Assembly: GCA_015999765.1 (NCBI GenBank)
Contig: JAECQR010000001.1
Location: forward strand, 496,001-560,000
Reading direction: 5' to 3'
Source of the DNA: Flavobacteriia bacterium
GTDB taxonomy: Bacteria; Bacteroidota; Bacteroidia; Flavobacteriales; Weeksellaceae
Length of the DNA: 64,000 bases
Shown: positions 8,391-15,967 of the stretch, piece by piece
How positions within the stretch are numbered: position 1 is the stretch's first letter
Layout: every line of letters starts with the position of its first letter
Notes under the pieces: model-generated
Database searches by the model: none
What the model saw: only the letters and a program-made list of their open reading frames with translations
Told to the model about the DNA's origin: nothing
Translations under genes and position numbers: made by a program

Positions 8391-10445
8391 ATGAACGCCC
8401 CCAAAGCAAAAAAAATAAAGAAGATTCTGGAAATTCACGGCGATACAAGAGTCGATGATTATTTTTGGATGAATGAGAGAGAAAATCCTGAGGTTACCGA
8501 ATATCTTAACCTGGAAAATGCTTACTGTGATCTGATAATGAAGGAGACCGAAGCGTTTCAGCAGCAGCTTTTCGACGAAATGAAAGCACGGTACAAAGAG
8601 GACGACCAGAGTTTACCTTATTTTTTCAATAAATACTGGTATATCGTAAGATTCGAAAAGGGGAAAGAGTATCCTGTTTTCAGCCGGAAATTCCAGACAC
8701 TGGAAAATAAAGAAGAAATTTTACTCGATGTAAATATACTTGCAGAAGGAGAAAAATTTTTTGAAGTAGGCAGCGTTGCTGTTTCACCTGATAACAGACT
8801 CATGAGTTTTTCATCAGACAATATCGGAAGACGTATTTACACCATTAGTTTCAAAAATTTGGAAACTGGCGAAGTTTTTGGCGACCAAATCACGAACACT
8901 ACAGGAAAAGCAGTTTGGGCAAACGACAACAGGCATGTTTTCTATACCAGAAAGGACGAAAATCTGCGCGCGTTCCAAATATACAGACATGAGTTGGGAA
9001 CTGATTGTGAGAAGGATGTTCTGGTTTTTCATGAAGAAGATGAAACCTTTGATGTCAGTCTTTTTAAAACGAAGTCTCTGGAATATATTTTCATTGCGAG
9101 TTCAAGTTCGGTTTCAGATGAAATGCGCTTTATTCCCGCAAATGATGTTTCAGCAGAATGGACTTTAGTGCAGCCGCGAACCGATGATCTGGAATACTCT
9201 GTGGAACATTACGGAGATGAGTTTTACATTATCACCAATGCCGATGGCGCTACGAATTTCAAAATCGTAAAAACGAAAGTCTCAAATCCCGGAATTGAGA
9301 ATTGGGTAGAGGTTATTCCGCACCGCAAGGAAACTTTATTGGAAGGTTTTGAAATCTTTAAAGATTATCTTGTTCTCGAAGAAAGAACCGAGGGGCTTCT
9401 GCATATTAAAATCATTGAAAATCACACCGGTAACTCTTATTATTTAAAGTTTTCGGATCCAACGTACACGGCTTATATCAGTCTCAATCTGGAATTTGAT
9501 ACTGCTAAACTGCGTTTTGGTTACACTTCATTAACTAAACCGAGTTCTACCTTAGAATACGACATGAAGGAAGAAACCACCATGATCCTGAAAGAGCATG
9601 AAGTTCTCGGTGGGAAATTCTTTGCTGAGAATTATATTTCGGAAAGAGTTTGGGCGCCTTCAAGAGATGGGAAAAACAGTATTCCGATTTCCATCGTATA
9701 TCATAAAGACACTAAAAAATCTGCGGAAACTCCGTTATTGATTTATGGATACGGAAGTTACGGTCATACAGTTGATGCAAGTTTTTCAAACGTCAGACTT
9801 TCGATTTTAGACCGCGGCTTTATTTATGCGATTGCCCATATCCGCGGTGGCGAATATCTTGGCCGTGAGTGGTACGAAAACGGAAAGATGCTTCAGAAAA
9901 AAAATACTTTTTACGATTTCATCGACGTTGCCAAATATTTAATCGCCGAAAATTATACTTCAGAAAAACATCTTTATGCCATGGGAGGGAGCGCCGGCGG
10001 ACTTTTGATGGGCGCAGTAATCAATTACGAGCCCCAGCTATTTAATGGAATTGTAGCGCAGGTGCCTTTTGTAGATGTGGTTACCACGATGTTAGACGAG
10101 ACGATTCCGTTGACTACAGGTGAGTTTGATGAATGGGGAAATCCTAAAAAGAAAAAATATTACGATTATATGAAGTCGTATTCTCCGTATGATAATGTTG
10201 AGGCTAAAAATTACCCGAATATGCTGATCACAACTGGATTACATGATTCTCAGGTTCAGTATTGGGAACCGGCAAAATGGACTGCGAAACTTCGCGAACT
10301 TAAAACGGATGATAATCTGCTGCTTTTCAAAACAGATATGAGTGCCGGGCATGGCGGCGCTTCCGGACGGTTTGAATCTTTGAAGGAAGATGCGTTGGAG
10401 TATGCCTTTATCTTAAAATTAGAAAATAAAATTGATGGAAAATAA
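8391..10445 (+). CDS. ptrB: Oligopeptidase B (S9A serine peptidase, protease II)
   Basis: A 684-residue prolyl-oligopeptidase-family enzyme. The N-terminal segment LEIHGDTRVDDYFWMNE matches the protease II type, followed by a beta-propeller (about 75-400) that gates small peptide access and an alpha/beta-hydrolase domain. The catalytic triad is visible: Ser534 in GGSAGG, Asp619 in GLHDSQVQYWE and His654 in AGHGG. Oligopeptidase B usually cleaves after Lys/Arg. No signal peptide is seen, so it should be cytoplasmic. Its last codons overlap the next gene by 11 bases. Confidence 0.95.
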   Translation: MNAPKAKKIKKILEIHGDTRVDDYFWMNERENPEVTEYLNLENAYCDLIMKETEAFQQQLFDEMKARYKEDDQSLPYFFNKYWYIVRFEKGKEYPVFSRKFQTLENKEEILLDVNILAEGEKFFEVGSVAVSPDNRLMSFSSDNIGRRIYTISFKNLETGEVFGDQITNTTGKAVWANDNRHVFYTRKDENLRAFQIYRHELGTDCEKDVLVFHEEDETFDVSLFKTKSLEYIFIASSSSVSDEMRFIPANDVSAEWTLVQPRTDDLEYSVEHYGDEFYIITNADGATNFKIVKTKVSNPGIENWVEVIPHRKETLLEGFEIFKDYLVLEERTEGLLHIKIIENHTGNSYYLKFSDPTYTAYISLNLEFDTAKLRFGYTSLTKPSSTLEYDMKEETTMILKEHEVLGGKFFAENYISERVWAPSRDGKNSIPISIVYHKDTKKSAETPLLIYGYGSYGHTVDASFSNVRLSILDRGFIYAIAHIRGGEYLGREWYENGKMLQKKNTFYDFIDVAKYLIAENYTSEKHLYAMGGSAGGLLMGAVINYEPQLFNGIVAQVPFVDVVTTMLDETIPLTTGEFDEWGNPKKKKYYDYMKSYSPYDNVEAKNYPNMLITTGLHDSQVQYWEPAKWTAKLRELKTDDNLLLFKTDMSAGHGGASGRFESLKEDALEYAFILKLENKIDGK

Positions 10446-10788
10446 ATCCGACAGCCAACTTTGGGAAGAAGTGGAAGCTTTTTTCGCAGAGAATTTCGAT
10501 ACAGACAAACATCCGCAGATCGATACAATCCTTTTTTTAATCGGAGTTCAGGAACTCGGCAGCGGTCAGCAGAAATATACCAAAGATGACAAACTCAATA
10601 TTTTGCATATTGCGGTGTGCAGGCTTCTGGAGCCCTTTGGATATTATAAATTCTCGCATTACGATGATGACGGGTACCCGCATTTCGAGGAACTTGAAAA
10701 ACTGCCGGAGCTGAAACCCAATGAACAGCAGATTTTAATGAAAAAAGCGATCATTCAGTATTTTATTGATGAGGAGCTGTTTAAATAA
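10435..10788 (+). CDS. Conserved hypothetical protein, 117 aa
   Basis: I do not recognise a named domain. The protein is soluble, acidic and mostly helical (MENKSDSQLWEEVEAFF at the start, FLIGVQELGSGQQKYTKDDK in the middle). Its ATG lies 11 bases inside the 3' end of ptrB, suggesting translational coupling. An in-frame TTG one codon earlier is a less likely start. Codon usage looks like its neighbours. It ends just before a strong bidirectional terminator, so it is the last gene of the ptrB transcript. Confidence 0.75.
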   Translation: MENKSDSQLWEEVEAFFAENFDTDKHPQIDTILFLIGVQELGSGQQKYTKDDKLNILHIAVCRLLEPFGYYKFSHYDDDGYPHFEELEKLPELKPNEQQILMKKAIIQYFIDEELFK

Positions 10789-10820
10789 AAAAAGGACTGA
10801 TTGCGAAATCAGTCCTTTTT
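10787..10820. terminator. Bidirectional terminator
   Basis: AAAAGGACTGATT and its complement AATCAGTCCTTTT around a 4-base loop, with A and T runs on the two flanks, serving convergent genes. The stop codon of the minus-strand AHSA1-like gene (10809-10811) lies inside the right arm. Confidence 0.88.
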
Positions 10821-11303
10821 ATTTATAATTTCATCGAGCTGAGAAAGACCCATTTTGAAACCTTCCTCAAATCCCATTTCCAGAATCTTTTTCATATCAG
10901 CTTCTGAATTAAAATGAATGTTGATGGTAAATTTGGTTCCTTCATCCACGCCGGTAAATCCGAAAAGCCATTTTACTGTGGGCAAAATTGTCTCTCTATT
11001 ACCGTTGGCATCTGCAAAATAATCAGTGCAGTCAAAACTTCTATGGACTGTGATTTCGTGATAAGTTGCACCTGCGAACTGTTTTTCGTTTTCCGGGCCT
11101 ACCATTGCATAGTCCCAGGTTCCACCCTCACGGAAATCCATTTTATGGGTTACGCATTTCCATGGGCGCGGTGCCCACCACTGATCCAGGAGTTCGGCCT
11201 TTGTAAAATAATCCCAGATGACTGAAACGTCGGTATGATAAACTTTCATAACGAACACGCTTGCCGCATCAAAATCTTTGTTGAAAACGATATTTGATTC
11301 CAT
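10809..11303 (-). CDS. AHSA1-like SRPBCC-domain protein
   Basis: About 164 residues of the START/Bet v1-like SRPBCC superfamily, activator-of-Hsp90 (AHSA1) type. Motifs are VWDYFTKAELLDQWWAPRPW, MDFREGGTWDYAMVGPENE and the C-terminal helix GFEEGFKMGLSQLDEII. Members bind hydrophobic ligands; the ligand here is unknown. The start MESNIVFNK at 11303 is preferred because a promoter -7 element sits at 11320-11327, making the longer frame to 11357 untranscribed. It appears monocistronic. Confidence 0.9.
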   Translation of the reverse strand: MESNIVFNKDFDAASVFVMKVYHTDVSVIWDYFTKAELLDQWWAPRPWKCVTHKMDFREGGTWDYAMVGPENEKQFAGATYHEITVHRSFDCTDYFADANGNRETILPTVKWLFGFTGVDEGTKFTINIHFNSEADMKKILEMGFEEGFKMGLSQLDEIINKKD

Positions 11304-11319
11304 ATCTTGTATTTTAACA

Positions 11320-11327
11320 CAAATGTA
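11320..11327 (-). promoter_or_regulatory. -7 element for the AHSA1-like gene
   Basis: TACATTTG on the minus strand, 16 bases upstream of the ATG at 11303. It supports the short start of that gene. Confidence 0.5.
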
Positions 11328-11492
11328 AAAGATTATTTTTAAAGCATTGAAAGCCAAATAACCGCTGTAGCAACAATGGTTATATTATGTTAAAAAAAAG
11401 ATTTTTAAGAAATTAAACACAATATCTCCTGCGGTTTCTTGTTATTATATTCTTAAAATGACTAATTTTAACAATTCAAATTTAAATTTCTC

Positions 11493-13058
11493 ATGAACAA
11501 TAAGTTTATTCCTTTTATATCTGTGCTGATGACAATCTCTATGATTGTGTTCGTCACGCTGCAGCTGTATTGGATTAAAGAACTATATTCTGCGCTCAAC
11601 CAGGATTTTTCAAATAAAGTATATTCGGCTCTGGAATCTGCGACTTTAAAAACGCAGCAACTGGAAGTTGACAAATATCTGAATCAGGACTATAAAAACT
11701 TCGGGAAGAATGTGATCGACAGCAGCAATCTGCCAACCCAGACCTATATTCAGCAGAATTCTGATTCTGCAAACCGGTCAACCATCACTTTCCAGAAAAG
11801 CATTGTAGAGAACCAAAACTTCCCGATTTCCCCGAAAGGCGATAGTCTAAAGCTCACAAAACTCTACACTGATGAAGGCATTTTGAAGATCAAAAAAGAG
11901 CAGAATTCGTCTGAGCCTTTAACAGCCCAGCTTAGCAAGGATATCAATGATAATACGTACGCACTACGTGAATTTGCAAAACTCAGCGCTACGAATCTCC
12001 CTATTGAAAAAAGAGTAGATGTCGCCACACTCGATTCGGTTCTTTCCAAGGAATTGAGGTTGAACGGGTTGAATACTAAATTCGGTTTTGCAGTAATGGA
12101 TAAGAAGAATAACGTTACGAAAGTGGTAAACGATATTTATGCTGATCAGAAAGAAAAGAGTAATTACACTTACCCGCTTTTTACTGATAGCAAAGAACGT
12201 ACACTTTATACGATCGCTCTGGTCTTCCCAAGAAAAGATTACTCTCTCGCCAAAAATAATTTACCCATGCTTTTGGGTACCTTCATGTCGCTTCTTACGA
12301 TTTTGGGGATTTATATCATCTCCATTAATTATATGATGAGGCAGAAGAAAATTGCAGATGTAAAGACCGATTTCATCAATAACATGTCTCACGAGTTTAA
12401 AACGCCGCTTGCAACAATTTCTGTAGCGACCGATTCCCTTGCTAATGATAAAATCGCGACGAACCCGGAAAAAGTAAAATATTATTCGGGTTTGATTAAG
12501 CAGGAAAACCTGAGAATGAAAAAACAGGTGGAAAACGTACTCAATATGTCGAAACTCGAGCGTAATGAAGTGCAGCTTTTTCTAAAGGAAACCGATGTAA
12601 GATCACTTATCAAGGAAATTTCAGAATCTTTCGGACTTATTGTTGCACAGAGAAACGGGACTTTAACTCAGGAATTTAATACCAGTAAATATACTTTTAA
12701 AATTGATGAATTTCACATTTCCAACGCTTTGGTGAACCTTCTCGACAATGCGAATAAATATTCGCCGGAAGCCCCGGAAATTAAGGTAAGAACGAGAAAT
12801 GAAGGAAATTGGTATGTGGTGGAGATTTCCGACAAGGGAATGGGAATGGATATGGATAACAAAACGCGGATTTTTGAGAAGTTTTTCCGCGAGGAGACCG
12901 GTAACATTCATAATGTTAAAGGTCAGGGACTCGGTTTATCGTATGTGAAGAAAATAGTGGAACTGCATAAAGGCCAGATTTTGGTGGATTCCCAGAAAGG
13001 AAAAGGAAGTACGTTTACGATTAAACTCCCAATGACGCACTCTACCGTTAAAAAATAA
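11493..13058 (+). CDS. Membrane sensor histidine kinase
   Basis: A 521-residue kinase. A first helix (about 6-28) and a second (about 258-282) enclose a roughly 230-residue periplasmic sensor domain I do not recognise. No HAMP domain is evident: the H-box MSHEFKTPLATIS (His near 300) follows the second helix by under 20 residues. ATPase motifs are N-box NALVNLLDNANKYS, G1 DKGMGMD, F-box IFEKFFR and G2 GQGLGLSYVKKIVE. It is paired with the response regulator 58 bases downstream. The signal sensed is unknown. Confidence 0.95.
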   Translation: MNNKFIPFISVLMTISMIVFVTLQLYWIKELYSALNQDFSNKVYSALESATLKTQQLEVDKYLNQDYKNFGKNVIDSSNLPTQTYIQQNSDSANRSTITFQKSIVENQNFPISPKGDSLKLTKLYTDEGILKIKKEQNSSEPLTAQLSKDINDNTYALREFAKLSATNLPIEKRVDVATLDSVLSKELRLNGLNTKFGFAVMDKKNNVTKVVNDIYADQKEKSNYTYPLFTDSKERTLYTIALVFPRKDYSLAKNNLPMLLGTFMSLLTILGIYIISINYMMRQKKIADVKTDFINNMSHEFKTPLATISVATDSLANDKIATNPEKVKYYSGLIKQENLRMKKQVENVLNMSKLERNEVQLFLKETDVRSLIKEISESFGLIVAQRNGTLTQEFNTSKYTFKIDEFHISNALVNLLDNANKYSPEAPEIKVRTRNEGNWYVVEISDKGMGMDMDNKTRIFEKFFREETGNIHNVKGQGLGLSYVKKIVELHKGQILVDSQKGKGSTFTIKLPMTHSTVKK

Positions 13059-13066
13059 ATAAAATT

Positions 13067-13092
13067 GAGGATTATTTACACTAAATCCTCAT
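13067..13092 (+). other. Intercistronic hairpin between kinase and regulator
   Basis: TGAGGATT and AATCCTCA form a perfect 8-base stem with a 10-base loop. No T-run follows, so it is not a canonical terminator. It may adjust relative expression of the two genes. Confidence 0.4.
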
Positions 13093-13116
13093 TAAAGAAA
13101 TTTAAATAAATAAATT

Positions 13117-13803
13117 ATGAGCAACAGAATCTTATTAGTAGAAGACGACCAAAGTTTTGGTGCTGTTTTAAAGGATTATTTAACCATAAATAATTTTGAA
13201 GTTACCCTGGCTACCGATGGCGAACAGGGATTAAAGGAGTTTACAGAAAACGAATTCGATATTTGTATTTTTGACGTGATGATGCCTAAAAAAGATGGCT
13301 TCAGCTTGGCAGAAGATGTAAAAAGAATTGATAAAAACACGCCCATTATTTTTCTTACTGCGAGAAATATGAGGGAAGATATTCTGAAGGGCTATCAGCT
13401 TGGCGCGGATGATTATATTACCAAGCCTTTTGATACTGAGCTTCTTCTTTATAAAATTAAAGCAATTCTGCAAAGAAGTGCTGTTTTGGAAGATGATGAG
13501 CAGGAGCAGTTCAAAATTTCAAATATTTTCTTTGATTCGATGCTTCGTCAGTTAAGAGTCGGCGATAACGAGTACAAACTTTCGCCTAAGGAGAACGAAT
13601 TATTGAAACTGCTTTGCATGCACCGCAACGATTTCATGCCGAGAGATTTGGCGCTGAGAAAAATCTGGAAGAAAGAGAATTATTTTACTGCTAGAAGTAT
13701 GGATGTCTATATCGCTAAACTGAGAAAGTTACTTCGTGATGATGAAGGACTCGAAATCATCAATGTTCATGGAGAAGGTTTCCGACTTCTGGTGAAAAAT
13801 TAA
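13117..13803 (+). CDS. OmpR-family response regulator
   Basis: A 228-residue regulator. The receiver domain has the acidic pair in LLVEDDQS, the phospho-acceptor Asp in FDVMMPKKDG, the switch Thr in IIFLTARN and the conserved Lys in DDYITKPFD. A C-terminal winged helix-turn-helix follows (LSPKENELLKLL to INVHGEGFRLLV). It should be phosphorylated by the adjacent kinase. Targets are unknown. The 58-base gap to the kinase gene suggests co-transcription. Confidence 0.95.
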   Translation: MSNRILLVEDDQSFGAVLKDYLTINNFEVTLATDGEQGLKEFTENEFDICIFDVMMPKKDGFSLAEDVKRIDKNTPIIFLTARNMREDILKGYQLGADDYITKPFDTELLLYKIKAILQRSAVLEDDEQEQFKISNIFFDSMLRQLRVGDNEYKLSPKENELLKLLCMHRNDFMPRDLALRKIWKKENYFTARSMDVYIAKLRKLLRDDEGLEIINVHGEGFRLLVKN

Positions 13804-13816
13804 ACTGCTTAAAAAT

Positions 13817-13845
13817 AAAAAGCTCCGTAATCACGGAGCTTTTTT
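13817..13845. terminator. Bidirectional terminator
   Basis: AAAAAGCTCCGT and ACGGAGCTTTTTT flank a 4-base loop between the convergent response regulator and SPOR genes. Confidence 0.85.
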
Positions 13846-13864
13846 ATGCTTTAAGGCTAAATTC

Positions 13865-14392
13865 TTATTTTGCTTCTACACAGAATACGCGGTATTGGAT
13901 CGCGATAGCTGAATTGAAATGCGCTTTAATCTTTGCTAAATCAGCTGCTGCGCTTTGTTTTGTAAGATAACTTCCTGCCATTACTTTATAGTTTGGTCTT
14001 AGTGACGCATCAATTTCCACCTTCATATTGGGGAACCTTCTTCGGAAGAACATTCCTACTTCGCGGGCTTCTTCGTTACTTTTAACTACAGCCAACTGAA
14101 TTTTGTAACCCATAATACGAGGGTTTTTGCGGCAGATTTCAGCTTTAGAAAGTTCTTTTTCCGGAACAGCAATTTTAGGAGTGCTCGGTTTGGTGCTGCT
14201 GTAGTCGTTGTTGGAATCTCTTCCTGTTAAACATTTGTCTTCAACATTACCAAGAAGTTCATCAACCTTTTTATCCATTGACATTGAAAGTGGGGTACCG
14301 GAAATGGTGTCGTTTTTTACAACTAGCTGTGCATCAAATGTGTTGGCTGCTACGAAAAAAAGTACAGAAATTATTTTAAGAAGTTGATTCAT
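13865..14392 (-). CDS. Secreted SPOR-domain protein
   Basis: A 175-residue protein with an N-terminal signal peptide (MNQLLKIISVLFFVAANTFD, cleavage probably after TFDA). A low-complexity linker (about 30-85) follows, then a C-terminal SPOR-like domain (about 90-175: MGYKIQLAVVKSNEEAREVG, then YKVMAGSYLTKQSAAADLAK). SPOR domains bind denuded peptidoglycan glycan strands, often at division sites. Here the exact role is unknown. It is monocistronic with its own well-formed promoter and is divergent from the act operon. Confidence 0.85.
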   Translation of the reverse strand: MNQLLKIISVLFFVAANTFDAQLVVKNDTISGTPLSMSMDKKVDELLGNVEDKCLTGRDSNNDYSSTKPSTPKIAVPEKELSKAEICRKNPRIMGYKIQLAVVKSNEEAREVGMFFRRRFPNMKVEIDASLRPNYKVMAGSYLTKQSAAADLAKIKAHFNSAIAIQYRVFCVEAK

Positions 14393-14408
14393 TCAGATTT
14401 ATTTTAGG

Positions 14409-14438
14409 CAAATTTATAACAAATAAAAATTATACCAA
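14409..14438 (-). promoter_or_regulatory. Promoter of the SPOR-domain gene
   Basis: On the minus strand TTG (14438-14436), a 19-base spacer and TAAATTTG (14416-14409) match the Bacteroidetes consensus. The ATG follows 16 bases later. Confidence 0.65.
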
Positions 14439-14471
14439 CATTTGCTATTTAGAATTAATACAAATTAACTA

Positions 14472-14491
14472 AAATGAGCGTGTGCTCATTT
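14472..14491. promoter_or_regulatory. Candidate operator palindrome upstream of actA
   Basis: AAATGAGC and GCTCATTT are perfect 8-base arms around GTGT. The site lies between the divergent SPOR and actA promoters, 31 bases upstream of the actA -7 element. No T-run follows, so a protein-binding site is more likely than a terminator. Confidence 0.4.
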
Positions 14492-14521
14492 AATCTGCCG
14501 TTAAATTATTGTTAAAAGTCT

Positions 14522-14529
14522 TATTTTTG
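14522..14529 (+). promoter_or_regulatory. -7 element of the act operon
   Basis: TATTTTTG fits TAnnTTTG, 49 bases before the actA ATG. No TTTG stands at the expected upstream distance, which may mean activator dependence. Confidence 0.5.
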
Positions 14530-14578
14530 CGCAATTGAAAAGTAAACTCAAATATTTTACTAACCCAAGATTTTATAA

Positions 14579-15946
14579 ATGATTAGTTGGAGAAAGCATT
14601 ACAAGAGAGGTCTTATTGCAATAGGTTTATTGCTGTCGACCAGTGCTTCTATTTACGCCCAGGGAGATGCCAAAAACGGTGAAAAGCTTTTTAAAGCTAA
14701 CTGTACAGCATGTCACGCTTTAGACAAGCAACTTGTTGGTCCTTCGTTAGGAGGTGTAGTAGACAGACTTAAAAAGGAGCAGAATCTCGATACAGATTGG
14801 CTGCATAAGTGGATTAAAGACAATAAATCCCTGCGCGAATCCGGCGATAAATACGCCATTGAGGTCTATGAGAAGTTTAACAAAACGGAAATGCTTGCTT
14901 TTCCTAATCTTACAGATCAGGACATCAATGATATTTTAGAGTATACCACAAATCCTCCTGCGCCGGAACCGGCAGCTGCAGACGCGGCAACTGCGGGAGC
15001 CGATAACAACTCGGTGGCAGCTTTAGAAGCAGCTAAAAAAGAGTCGGTAAATTCGAAAATCATTCTAATTTCATTGGTAGCAATAGGTGCATTATTGCTT
15101 TGGTTGCTTTTAAAACTTCAGCAACTTGTTAAGCTTCAGCAAAGTGAAGAGCTTTCTGAACTTAATGCAAACAGAGCTGTTTCCCTTGGTGATTTGTACA
15201 GAAAATACCACTATGTTGGTAAGGGGGTTCTGGTATTGCTCGGCGTTTTAGCGGCATACGGTATCTGGAATTCGCTGATGTGGATTGGTGTTTATAAAGG
15301 TTACAAACCGGAACAGCCGATCTATTTCTCTCACAAAATTCACGCAGGCGAAAATAAAATCGACTGTCAGCTTTGTCACTCTTCCGCAAAATACGGTAAG
15401 GTTTCCGAAATCCCTTCTATGAATGTTTGTATGAACTGTCACAGAACAATTTCTGAATACAACGGTAAATACATGGAGCCAGGTAAAGACAAAGCGTTCT
15501 ACGATGGAGAAATCCAGAAAATTTACGCAGCAACAGGTTGGGATCCGGCTTCTCAGCAGTACACGGGCAAAACGCAGCCTGTGGAATGGGTGAGAATTCA
15601 CAATATGCCTGATTTTGTTTACTTTAACCACTCTCAGCACGTGGTAGCTGGTGAGCAGGCAATCATCAGTTCTTACAACCAGAAAAATCCAGAAGCTAAA
15701 ATTGATGTTGTGTGTAAAGCTTGTCACGGACAGGTTGATACCATGAATGTGGTTCACATGGCAAATGATTTCACAATGGGCTGGTGTATCGAATGTCACA
15801 GAACGACAGAAGTTGATATGAACAACGGTTATAATAAAGAATACTTCAAGAATCTACACGACAAACTGAAAAAACAGTATGGTTCAGGTACGAAAATTAC
15901 CGTAGATGCGATTGGAGGTCTTGAGTGTGGTAAATGTCATTATTAA
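14579..15946 (+). CDS. actA: Alternative complex III subunit ActA, multihaem cytochrome c
   Basis: A 455-residue c-type cytochrome of the quinol-oxidising Alternative Complex III. It has a signal peptide (LIAIGLLLSTSASIYAQ), an N-terminal monohaem domain with CTACH, a transmembrane helix (about 160-180), a second helix near 212-236, and a C-terminal region with five more CXXCH sites (CQLCH, CMNCH, CKACH, CIECH, CGKCH). That makes six haem sites. The best-described ActA proteins are pentahaem, so the N-terminal domain appears to be an added module. First gene of the act operon. Confidence 0.95.
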   Translation: MISWRKHYKRGLIAIGLLLSTSASIYAQGDAKNGEKLFKANCTACHALDKQLVGPSLGGVVDRLKKEQNLDTDWLHKWIKDNKSLRESGDKYAIEVYEKFNKTEMLAFPNLTDQDINDILEYTTNPPAPEPAAADAATAGADNNSVAALEAAKKESVNSKIILISLVAIGALLLWLLLKLQQLVKLQQSEELSELNANRAVSLGDLYRKYHYVGKGVLVLLGVLAAYGIWNSLMWIGVYKGYKPEQPIYFSHKIHAGENKIDCQLCHSSAKYGKVSEIPSMNVCMNCHRTISEYNGKYMEPGKDKAFYDGEIQKIYAATGWDPASQQYTGKTQPVEWVRIHNMPDFVYFNHSQHVVAGEQAIISSYNQKNPEAKIDVVCKACHGQVDTMNVVHMANDFTMGWCIECHRTTEVDMNNGYNKEYFKNLHDKLKKQYGSGTKITVDAIGGLECGKCHY

Positions 15947-15967
15947 TAACAAAAATTAGAAGTATCA

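Noticed and set aside
14472-14491. A terminator for the SPOR gene or actA
   Set aside because: No T-run follows on either strand and the site lies upstream of both genes; an operator is more likely.
15248-15799. A 183-codon open frame on the minus strand opposite actA
   Set aside because: It is antisense to six haem motifs of actA, has a Cys/Asn/Phe/Val-rich unlikely composition and no domain; it is a by-product of actA codon usage.
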